Shown piece after piece: positions 39,476 to 50,410 of a DNA stretch of 64,000 nucleotides. The notes beneath the pieces were generated by a model. That model was not told where the DNA came from, ran no database searches, and saw only the letters and a program-made list of their open reading frames with translations. How positions within the stretch are numbered: position 1 is the stretch's first letter; every line of letters starts with the position of its first letter. The DNA comes from Margaritifera margaritifera (Eukaryota > Mollusca > Bivalvia > Unionida > Margaritiferidae), in NCBI GenBank assembly GCA_029931535.1, contig JAQPZY010000962.1, forward strand, positions 186,001 to 250,000. Reading direction: 5' to 3'. Both the position numbers and the translations under genes were made by a program.

Positions 39476-40216
39476 TTATGTATGATAAAATGATAGAAAC
39501 TGATCGTCATTGTTCTGTTATGCATATATTTCAGCAGGTTACAAGACAAATAGTACAAACGAGTGTTGTACCAACATAAAATTATCAGGACATGGTCCAC
39601 TTTGCACCATTCAACCTCTTTCTGCTGTAACATGTTTCGATTAGTCTTAAAAAAAGAAAGACCATGAAATAATTCCTCTAATATTCACCACTTTCTTCTC
39701 GACAGACATAACAGATTTGTTTGAAAGACTTTCATAGCACTCATTTGTCCATCCGAGAGCGTTATATACAAACTGTTTACTTAAGTGATCATAGTGATTC
39801 CACATATCCAAAACTGAAACAAGTACAGCCAAATAATTGCGGTGGCATTTCGCAGATAAACATCCCTGGTAACGTTTTGAAACTGTAGATAAATTACGAC
39901 TGGTGTTATATTTGCCAGAGGCCAAGAGATTAATTACTTGGTCCATGTATGGTGTATATATCTCTTTATTTTACTTTATAGAGCTTTTAGGATTGTATAC
40001 CAAAGATTCTATAGTAATATTACACTCACAGATTATTATAGGCATATTTAAGACTGTAGAATATGGACGATTTACGAAACAATAACCAGATGAAACACTT
40101 ATGCTCAAAACGACAATTTATCATGGACTCTTGATCGAAAACTAAATAATGATTTTAAGCTCTATTTCGCCTTACAATCATTAACTTTAATGCCCCAGTT
40201 TAATTGTATAAAAAAT

Positions 40217-40805
40217 GTAGGTGTAAATATAACAATATAAGTGTAAGTATACAAATATAGGTGTAAGTATAAAAAAAAATAGGTGTAAGTATACAAATAT
40301 AGGTGTAAGTATACAAATATAGGTGTATACAAATATAGGTGTAAGTATACAAAATATAGGTGTAAGTATAAAAAAATAGGTGTAAGTATACAAATATAGG
40401 TGTAAGTATACAAATATAGGTGTATACAAATATAGGTGTAAGTATACAAAATATAGGTGTAAGTATAAAAAAATAGGTGTAAGTATACCAATATAGGTGT
40501 AAGTATAAAAAAAATAGGTGTAAGCATACAAATATAGGTGTAAGTATACAAATATAGGTGTAGACAAATATAGGTGTAAGTATACAAAATATAGGTGTAA
40601 GTATAAAAAAATAGGTGTAAGTATACCAATATAGGTGTAAGTATAAAAAATAGGTGTAAGTATACAAATATAAGTGTAAGTATAAAAATATAGGTGTAAA
40701 TATAAAAAAATAGGTGTAAGCATACAAATATAGGTGTAAGTATAAAAAAAAAATAGGTGTAAGTATACAAATATTGATGTAAGTATACAAATATAGGTGT
40801 AACTG
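40217..40805. repeat. 20-bp minisatellite, about 29 copies
   Basis: Unit ATAGGTGTAAGTATACAAAT with frequent changes of the TATACAAAT part to TATAAAAAA. Unit length varies from about 17 to 21 bp. It follows directly on the ATGCCCCAGTTTAATTGTAT end block of duplication copy 1. The minus strand lacks stop codons in all three frames, giving long but meaningless open frames. Confidence 0.96.
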
Positions 40806-41227
40806 TAACAAGGCACTTTCCACAAACTTCATATTTTAGAGAATGACAACTTTTTGAATCGAAATGTCTTTGAACAAGTTTGAAAACACGCGTGCAAAGG
40901 ATATAAAAAAAACTGTGAACACCTAATGGAAGCGTCGATAGTAAGTCTAGAACTTATGATAGCCACGTACATTATGATTTTATTCGTCTCATTATTTTAA
41001 CCTCCTAATATGTTTGACCATATATTTTCCTTGCACACAGAGTGATATTGCCCATGAAGCAATACAAAGAGGCTATGTCTTCGTGCCATCCACGTGATAT
41101 ATTTCGAATAATAGTGTGGCACGACAAGGCGCATGTGGTACTCAATTATTCTATCATGGTACCGTAATATATCGACAACGTCTCTTTATTATATATATTA
41201 TAAAAATATTATGTATATTGAGCCCTC
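40806..41227. other. Spacer between the two duplication copies
   Basis: About 420 bp without a recognised feature. A short match (CTTTCCACAAACTTCATATT against TTTCTACAAACTGCAATGTT at 47361) may mean copy 1 resumes here after the minisatellite. Confidence 0.4.
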
Positions 41228-41321
41228 ACGCTTTCGTTCAAGATTTTTTGGGGGGAAATACGCAAGGATCAATCGTTCATCGAACAAATTTGTTTTCTAA
41301 ATAATCGGATTTATTTTAGTG

Positions 41322-41600
41322 TTGTTACTGGCGCCAAAATGTCCAGTTAGACGCATACGTGTTATTATTGGCACCAAAATGTCCAGTTAGACGCATACGT
41401 GTTATTATTGGCACCAAAATGTCCAATTAGACGCATACGTGTTATTATTGGCACCAAAATGTCCAATTAGACGCATACGTGTTATTATTGGCACCAAAAT
41501 GTCCAGTTAGACGCATACGTGTTATTATTGGCACCAAAATGTCCAATTAGACGCATACGTGTTATTATTGGCACCAAAATGTCCAATTAGACGCATAAAT
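41322..41600. repeat. 40-bp minisatellite, 7 copies
   Basis: GTCCA(G/A)TTAGACGCATACG recurs exactly every 40 bp from 41341 to 41581. Copies are nearly identical. The third duplication copy has one unit (GTCCAGTTAGACG near 61228). Confidence 0.97.
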
Positions 41601-42822
41601 GTTGCTTGCGCTTATAAATAATGTATACGCTAGCTATAAGAAGTGACAATTTTTAATACAACGTTGGACTGATAAAACGAAATACTTCCACATGTAAGTA
41701 TAGAAGAAACAAGTGTCAATAATTAAATTCATTCCAGTTAATGAAAAAGAGTGATTTAATTATCCCATGAGGCTTTTCAGTCTGACTCAAGTCAAGATAG
41801 TCAATTTATTTCCTTTGATAATACAGTTATTAAATTACTCAAGTCTGAACCTTCAATTATCATTTCTGACAGTCGTGATAGAATTGCAGTCATAGTGAAA
41901 TATATAGGTTTTCGATTCCCCGTGCTTGGATATGTTTATATGCTAATAAACAGAAGAAGAAATAAAATTTAAAAAAAAAATATAAAAATAAAATTTCTTA
42001 GGATAATACATAATATCGATGTTAGCAGTTCCGTGCAAGAAACCAGAGGCATAACTATACTTTGTCAAGCAGTTAGTTTGTTAAGTTGCTTCAAACTGAC
42101 CCAACTTGGAACTAACAGTGATAGTTTACCTGCGATTTATTCATAAAATACCCATTATCACACTTGTTATTTGCACCTTTTAGACCGTTTTCTTATTCCA
42201 CATATGCATTGATAATTGAAAATAATGGATATATGTATAGTGTAATGCCAGCAATTGGATACTCTAAAAATGATATTTTGTAACGTTGAAAAAAAGCGTT
42301 GGAAATTCACTTTTTTTAAAAATATATAAATGTTGGGTCATTTTTATTGACTGAGAGTGAAAACCTAGTCTTCAAATGAAGCTCTTTAGGATCTCCAGTA
42401 CAGTGCGTTTTTTTTTTTTTAAAGTGAGACAAGTTTGATGACAAGTTTGAAAACCTTATATTGCGTAAAAAGGACCGAATAGTCGTAGAGTCTTGTTTTT
42501 ATGTTTGTGTGCGTGCGTGTGTTTGTCTGTGTAAGTGTACACTCCAAGAACAAGGACAGCAGATAATAAGGATTTAGAGTAATTTTAGGTTGATATCAAT
42601 TTGATAATAGTTTAAAACATGTTTACCACTTGCGATTATTGTACCAATCATTTTAATTAAACAATAAATTCTAACTAATTTCTCGCGATTGACTCGTTCA
42701 AAACATAGGATTACACATATATGTCTATAGATTTATTCTTCGGTAGACTGAACAAAAAGAACTGGGAGTTGTTACATTGCAATAACATTTCCATATAAGA
42801 GAAAATTTGGCATGCAACATAT

Positions 42823-42962
<140 letters not shown>

Positions 42963-44540
42963 AGGACAGAGAAGCTTTTCTCTGTTTTTTGTTTCCTGTC
43001 AATAAAAATAAAATTAGTTTTATCTTATTCTGATGTACTGTTTGCTAGACGTCAAAATTCGAACAAAGTAATGGAACTATTCAGCAGCCATGTCATCCAG
43101 CAAGTAAATATGCATGGTGAAACACTAGATTAACAGGATCGTAAAAATCTTGATAAAACTCCAAATTTGTATTGACCATTGCTAAACATAGTACGTGCTG
43201 ATTTAGTGGTATTTAGAGTGGAGCAGAGACCAACTAATCAAAAAACGTTTTCAATATATGAACGTTATTTGAGTAAATCGATATTCTTTTATGAATAAAG
43301 TTCATGCTAAATTGATTATACAATACACATAGGTTGATAAAAAGAACAGCTGTCGTTCAATCATCAGTTCTAGTAGTGTCCTAATAACTTTTATTGTGCT
43401 AAATGCATCGTATAATAATACTGCGCTAATGTGTCCTCATTTAGTACCAAAAAGAGAACTAAGTCATGCGAGTAATTCACCTAAAACTGAAATCTACTAG
43501 TGACGATCTTAATGTCTTCCTAATTTACATCAAGGGGAGAAGACATTAACCGAATCGTTATGGTCAAAATAAGTCCATAAAAGCACACTTTGAAGGAAAT
43601 GGCTTTACGAAGAGCATTACAATGGGTCTAGAAGCAGTTTTTTGTACATCCTACTACAATTGTTACTGGGAAAAAAACACAAAAATACTGCCTTCTCACA
43701 AATAGCTTTCACTACTCTGTGTGCAAAATTAATATGACAATAAATCTGAGCCAATATATGTTTAATTTTTGTTTCTGATAGAGTTTAATTTCCAAGCTTG
43801 CGAAGTGCATGACAGATGCGAATTAACACAAGAGAAGAATTTTTCACGCCGGGTTTAAGCACCACTTCAGTCAATGATATTTTCTTGCTATGGCCGCTCT
43901 TTTGATTTGTCGACCCAACGCAACATGTAACATGAGGTTTGTTTCATTCTATTGCTATGTTTACATTAAATCAGTATTTCAGTACACTTAGTAAAGTTTA
44001 TTTTTCAAACAAACTTAAAGTTTTCACTCAAACGTAAATCTACATTTTTTTTTTATTTATTTATTCTTTTGTTGTTTAGGGGGCGAATTGTATTTAGTTA
44101 AAATAAATACGTAAACACTCTTTAAATTGTACTTTTTCTCACCAGGTTTAAATTTATCAGATTGTTAACCAGGTTGGCAGTCAAGTGATAAAGTAACTCT
44201 AGGTTTAGGCGAAATAGAAATAGGAGCGATACACACAAATATGTAGCTTTCTGCTGCAAGAGATAAGAGGATTCATAGACAGAAATCAAAATTACATTTT
44301 TTCGGCAAACCTCAAAGTTCTTGCTGAATATGAGAACATTCACTAAATATTTCCCGCATAGCTATTACATCGGCATGACCCTAGCAGATGCGAAAAAGAG
44401 AATTTACTTTCCTTCTCTCATTAGAAATCGAGTTATTTAATTATTATATAAAGAATGTCTCGTCTCAGCCTAATCCGTACGTTATTGAATTTGTTTCGAG
44501 TCATTATAGCTTCGAATCTATCTTGGGTTTGCATTTTTTC
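42963..44540. other. Copy 2-specific stretch of about 1.6 kb, content unknown
   Basis: In copy 1 the flanking blocks (GTTACA... at 37997 and GTATATTAAATGCATCG at 38013) lie next to each other; here they are about 1.75 kb apart. No gene, terminal repeat or target duplication was recognised. Confidence 0.5.
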
Positions 44541-44769
44541 TCTGATTAGTATATATTAAATGCACCGTTTCTCATTTTCTGTCTATGTACCTTATCCTCA
44601 TCCGCATTTATTCAGTCTTGTTTTGCCATGTATCGCCTTCGATTAGGCTTATGCTACTTATCGATATCGAGCATTAATAAGGTAGCATTTCATATACAAT
44701 TAATAATTAGTTAATATTAGTTAATTCGTTATTAATTAGTAGTCTATAATCTTTCTTATACATAATTAG

Positions 44770-44770
<1 letters not shown>

Positions 44771-44848
<78 letters not shown>
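44771..44848. repeat. (GA)n microsatellite
   Basis: About 39 uninterrupted GA dinucleotides, orthologous in position to 38322-38392. Confidence 0.98.
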
Positions 44849-44850
<2 letters not shown>

Positions 44851-44926
44851 TCACTGTATAAATAATAGGTTAACATTGTTTATGTCGTTTTTATCAATAC
44901 AATTGTGGTGGTGCACTATCTTGATC

Positions 44927-45065
44927 CAGGGCCGGCCCGACCATATAGGCGAACTAGGCGGTCGCCTAGGGCGCCAAATTAGAAGGTAAGGGGTGCCAAA
45001 TTAGACGGAAGTGAATTGGTTTGCATAGTTTGCCTCGGGAGCCAAAAACCCTTGGGCCGGTCCTG
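44927..45065. mobile_element. Short hAT-like MITE with 8-bp target duplication and empty site
   Basis: Ends CAGGGCCGGCCC and, reversed, CAGGACCGGCCC. Flanks TCTTGATC (44919-44926) and TCTTGACC (45066-45073) form an 8-bp duplication. Internal AGGCGGTCGCCTAGGGCGCC is typical of many hAT nonautonomous elements. The sister sequence at about 38437-38460 runs through without it. Length 139 bp. Confidence 0.9.
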
Positions 45066-45317
45066 TCTTGACCAAGACAGAGCATGATTTCGCTACAGTG
45101 CCTTTCTAATATACACATCACAGCAAAGAATCTTGTGCAATAGACAATTTACCAGCTAGGAATTGGATAAAAAAAAATTCAAAATAGAAAATTAGATTTT
45201 TTCAAATATTAAGGAGGCAAACACAAAAAGAAGAGAAAATGCTATTTGACGGAGCAATTTCTTTCTAACAGTTTCAGAAAGTTTGTTGACATTTGCAGTG
45301 ACCTTTATCAGAATTTT

Positions 45318-45622
45318 TTTTAGATTATATACTGTATACACTGTTATTTAGATTATATACTGCATACACTGTTATTTAGATTATATAATGTGTACACTGT
45401 TATTTCGATTATATACTGTATACACTGTTTTTTAGATTATATACTGTATACACTGTTATTTAGATTATATACTGTATACACTGTTATTTAGATTATATAC
45501 TGTATACACTGTTATTTAGATTATATACTGTATACACTGTTATTTAGATTATATACTGTATACGCTGTTTATTAGATTATATACTGTATACACTGTTATT
45601 TAGATTATATACTGTATACACA
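45318..45622. repeat. 28-bp minisatellite, about 11 copies, born after the duplication
   Basis: Unit TTATTTAGATTATATACTGT plus ATACACTG. The sister copy at 38671-38698 has exactly one unit with three or so changes. Confidence 0.95.
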
Positions 45623-46393
45623 GTTAAAAATCTTTTTATCCAGTGTCAGATAAATTTGAACCCCTGAAATTATAGCTATGCTTTACAGCTCAAAAAGGAA
45701 ATTATACATGCATACACATGGGAATAACGTTTTTTAAATGTTACATAAAAAGCGAAAGTCTTGCAATGCTCAAATAACCAGTTTGGTGCACATTTTAGAT
45801 ATATATGGTTCACGTAACCTGTTTTGTTCACTTTTGTGATCTATTGTGCAAATTGTCTATTTGATTCACTTGTGTTATCTATGGTGCACATTGAGTGAAT
45901 CACTGAAACGGTTTAAGTGTATTCAACTTGCATTGTAAATAAGGTGCTACTATTTATATGGTAGATATTTTTTTAAAGGAAATAATGCCGAATCGCAAAC
46001 ATTTAATTTATATTTTGTGAGGAAACAGCATCGTCAAATTTATATTATACATACGTTATATAAAAATTAAGTTATATATAAAATATAATTTTTACAAATC
46101 CCTTACACAGTGAAGATTGAAATGATAAAATTTGCTGTTCTGTACATTTGAAATTTAGTGTTTCGATATTTGGAACTCAATTTATTGACGTGAAAATGTT
46201 GCGGTTTACAATGTTGGTCATCTTGCCATTTACAACAATCTGAGATCCGAATGTACACACAATACCTACTGTGTACATGTTTGCAGCACTGGTCCTCTTG
46301 CATTTACCACAACTTGAGATCCGAATGTACACACAACACCTGCTGTGTACAATTTATGTATGATACAATGATAGAAACTGTTGTATTATGCAT

Positions 46394-46641
46394 GGGTCCC
46401 CTGGTGGCCGAATGGTCTAAGGCGCCAGCCTTTACAGATCACTGACATCTCACCTCCGCCCGTGTGGGTTCTAGTCTCGGCTCGCCCAATGTGGGTATGT
46501 GAGATAGCTTGCCAGTAGCTTCCCGTGGTTCGGTGATTCTTCCCGGGGGTCTTCCCGGGTTCTTCCTCCACTAGATATACTGGCCGCCATGTATAGCCAA
46601 TCATGTGCTGAGAAATGGCGTTAAAGCCCACAAAACCAATC
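46394..46641 (+). mobile_element. tRNA-derived SINE, copy 2, with target duplication
   Basis: Box A TGGCCGAATGGTC and box B GGGTTCTAGTC; the rest matches the 21386 copy, including CGCCATGTATAGCC and the GGCGTTAAAGCCCACAAAAC end. Flanks TATTATGCAT (46384-46393) and TATTATGCGT (46642-46651) are the target duplication. The sister copy at about 39514-39530 (GTTATGCATA) is the empty site. Confidence 0.93.
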
Positions 46642-47345
46642 TATTATGCGTAGACTTCAGCAGGTTAAGAGACTGTACAAAGTAATTGTTTTACCTGCAT
46701 AAAATTATCAGAACATTCAATCTCCTCCTTCGATGTTTATATATATATAAATGTAATTAGTTCTCTAATCTTCATCATTCTTTTCTCGCCATTCTTTCAT
46801 GGATTTTTTTAGAAGACTTTCATAACCTTAAATTGTCGACCGAAGATGGCTATATACTAAATGTTCACATAAGTGACTATTGAGATTCCAAAATATCCAA
46901 ATCTGTCATAAACACAGCTATGCAATCGATATTGTCAAATGACCAAAATATTAAACGTTTAACCTTTACTTTCAACTTTCAAGGCTAAACAGCCCTGGTA
47001 ACGTTTTGAAACTGCAGATAAATTACGAGTGGTAGCAGATTTGCCAGAGGACAAGAGATTAATTTCTTGGTTAATGTATAGGTCATATGTCTCTATATTT
47101 TAGTTTATGCATGTTTTTGGATTGTATACCATATATTCTTTAGTAATATTTTACCCATATGTTATATGCATTCTTATAAATGTAGGTTACGGAGGATTTA
47201 AGAAACAGCTGAAAAACTTACGTGTGTAACTAAGGCTTATAAGGGGATGTTGATTGACGTTATGGAAGGATTTGATGTTTGGTTGTGCCTTTTACCCATT
47301 ATAAGTTATGCCCCCGTTTTAACTGTATACAATACATGTATAAAT

Positions 47346-49461
47346 ATCAAAGAAAATAATTTCTACAAACTGCAATGTTTGTTTGATGTATCCAGTGTTT
47401 ATTTGCACAAATGGGTAAAAATCATCGAGAATATTTACTGACACGTAATCAATTATCCTTTTAATGTGCAATCCAACATCGGGTAAAAGAATTAGGAACA
47501 AACAGTTTATTGATTTAATGAGTAATATCAGTATTGTGCCATTAAACAAAGATTAATTTTCGTTATAATTTTATGACCTGGAATAATTACCCATTTCAAT
47601 GTTAGAACGCCAAAGACCGAATCATCTTTAGTACACTGTCACAACAAAAGCAAGCCGCGAACCGACCGATTTTAAGGTCAGTCAAATTGAACGAACGACA
47701 ACCCAGGCAGCTACCAAAATCCAATCAATTAGAAATATACTTTTGTAGTACGATACAATTAGGAATATATTTTCTAGTCAGACATACTTAGTAGTAGGAA
47801 CGATACAACCATTTGAATTCAAGGTAGAAGAGTATCTATAAGCCATATTTATCCAATAAAGGCATAATTCCTTTACGAATCTCATAGCGGGAATCTAACG
47901 CTTAAAAGAGCAAAATTACATACAAGAGATACTTCACCAAGACACACACCACGGTGACATAAATGTGTTTGAGTGAATGGGGGGGGGGGGGGGGACACTG
48001 TCACGTTAAAGAAATTATTCTATGACATTAGCTATTCTTTGGCCAAGTCTAAAAAATTCAAAGGTAGTATGTAATCTCTTGCTGAAGGTCATTTAGACGA
48101 GATATATAAAATACTATACATCGTTTAATTAATTACTAAAAATATTTACATTTGCCATTTCAGTCGCAACAAAGCAATTTCACATCTAAATACAATGTAA
48201 ATCTGATGATCGATTGGCATCATACATAGGCCAGTTAAGGTTTTTGCCATATGGAGTCAAACTGGAAACAGTTTGTAAGCCAGAATTCAGGTCTGTTGCA
48301 TAAAAATGATTGTCACAGAATTAGGTACTGAAAAAGTACCATATGGTACACAAGGAAATAATAGCGTGTCTGAACTTGTACCATTTGTACGATGCTATCC
48401 GATATACATGTCTGGATTTAAATAGGTATCGTCAATTTAGTTACATGTGCAGAAAAGTTGATCAACATTTCCTTGTGTGATTTAATACATATTTATGTTT
48501 CGACAGAACCCGGATATGTGATCAAACCTGCGCCCAACACTAATTAACTTCTGTTTTAAATTTAAATCTTTGATTGTTTTACTACCTCTGGAAAGAAATT
48601 TTAGCTCAACAATCCATATCATTATGGTCGAAATATCTATTGCCAGAAACATATAATAATTGCCTGCCAGACTGCATGCGTGCGTAATCGATAATTCCAC
48701 GCCATGACAATATGATTATCGCATGATGAGTTATAAAATATAAAATGGTTTTATGATGTTATCCACCTTTAAATGACAGAGTTCAAGAAATATCCAGATT
48801 AAAAAGTTTACTACCCTTCTTGTATACAGGGAAAACATATCCCCAGATTTATGGGGTTAATGCATTCTTCCATCTCCCAGGAGCTGTGTCCCTTTTACAT
48901 CCTTTTGAGACAAAGAATCGTACGCAAAGTAGCAATTAACTCAGTTTAGTGGCCTTCAACTAGATCAATTATTGCAGCAGACCTAAAATTCCTGAATGCA
49001 AGGACAGTACACATTATTAGTTTGGAGCATTAAAGAATATATTAAGTGGATTAGGGAGAGAGAACTGTTATTGAAAAAGGACAAAATGCTAGTTTTTCAA
49101 GGAAAATATAATTCAATAACATTAAAGAAAATAGACTAGAAGAATGGCCACAATAACAGCAAGGAGTTCTTAACTCCTCCTACCTTATCGTTATCGTTTG
49201 GTCGAACTTGAAAATAAAATTCATACATTTATTACATCGTTTGCTTTTATGAGATAAAAGAGACACAATCATTACTGTAAACCATGAAGCTATTGACCAT
49301 CAGGATAACTTATCGAGTGCAAATAGAACTAGTGGCAGCAAAACTCGCAACGATGAGGAAAACAATGATGGACAATGGAAGATAAATATTTCCTAGAGAA
49401 TCGGACTATAACCTGTACAGAATTCATAGACTGCCACCCTTCTTGAAGAAAAACACAAATC

Positions 49462-49463
<2 letters not shown>
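47346..49463. other. AT-rich region without a supported gene
   Basis: A G16 run lies at 47979-47994. Short open frames only, no recognised domain. Confidence 0.5.

Positions 49464-49531
<68 letters not shown>
49464..49531. repeat. (CA)n microsatellite
   Basis: About 33 CA dinucleotides. Confidence 0.98.
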
Positions 49532-49533
<2 letters not shown>

Positions 49534-49935
49534 GACATACACACACACACAAAACAACAAACAAACTGCATTTAAATATATGTACATGTTCTTAGAATGA
49601 ATTTTGAATTTATAATCATGATATTTTTGGATCTATTTGGAGAAACCTTTTTAAATGAGAAAGTACATAATGCCTACCTATTATATATGGCTGATGTATG
49701 AAATACTCCTCGTATGCATGTAAAATCTGCAGCAAATATAAAACGGTTTTAAGAAAAGACAACATAAAATGGATATATTAACTACATTATTAGTATTGTT
49801 GTTGTTATTATTATTATTCAGGGGTTTGATGAAAGATCCATTGTCTCCGTCACATACATACATTAAATAAGAACACGTAGTTAAACCGTGTCTCAGGACT
49901 ATGGAGAAACAACCTTAGCAGTCTGCCCCACATAT

Positions 49936-50153
49936 AAGGGTACAGCAAATGAATTAATCAGAGAAACTGAGAGGGTTACAACAACGTTGTAAGGGTACAG
50001 CAAATGAATTAATCAGAGAAACTGAGAGGGTTACAACAATTTGTAAGGGTACAGCAAATGAATTAATCAGAGAAACTGAGAGGGCTACAACAACGTGGTA
50101 AGGGTACAGCAAAAGAATTAGTCGGAGAAACTGAGAGGGTTACAACAATGCGG
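49936..50153. repeat. 55-bp tandem repeat, 4 copies
   Basis: AAGGGTACAGCAAATGAATT recurs at 49936, 49991, 50045 and 50100; each unit also has GAGAAACTGAGAGGGTTACA. Confidence 0.95.
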
Positions 50154-50309
50154 TAAAACGAAAAGGATGTTGATGTCCATTGTCAAGTATTTTTTCCAAT
50201 CTGCAAACTTTAAATTTGTCGGAAAGAATTATGGCAAATTGTACATACTTATGCCTCTTATCTATGTCTCCCCTAATTCGTCACAAAATGTCACGTGTCT
50301 GTCTTGCTT

Positions 50310-50410
50310 GTTTTCAGATGCTCTTGTTTGATCAATGAGAAATGTGGTTCTCAATCGAGTACATATGAGCCAAAAATTACGATGAAGGTCGTCCGGAGAT
50401 TATGAACACT
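50310..50410. repeat. Dispersed repeat shared with 34240-34345
   Basis: Contains AGATGCTCTTG, GAGAAATGTGGTTCT and GATGAAGGTCGT in the same order and spacing as the other copy. Confidence 0.45.

Larger units (their letters stand above)
35330..40225. repeat. Segmental duplication, copy 1
   Basis: Matches 41228-47345 in the same orientation over many separate blocks. Examples are AGAAGAAACAAGTGT (35509 / 41703), GTGATTTAA..ATCCCA (about 35558 / 41751), CTTATACATAATTAGTGGAG (38305 / 44753), TTGCGGTTTACAATGTTGGTCATCTTG (39248 / 46198, blocks joined) and GGTAACGTTTTGAAACTG (39869 / 46997). Order is conserved, with indels. No gene was recognised in either copy. Confidence 0.92.

Noticed and set aside
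40162..40832. Three overlapping minus-strand frames of about 200-212 codons
   Set aside because: All three frames are open at once, which reflects a stop-free repeat unit and not a gene.
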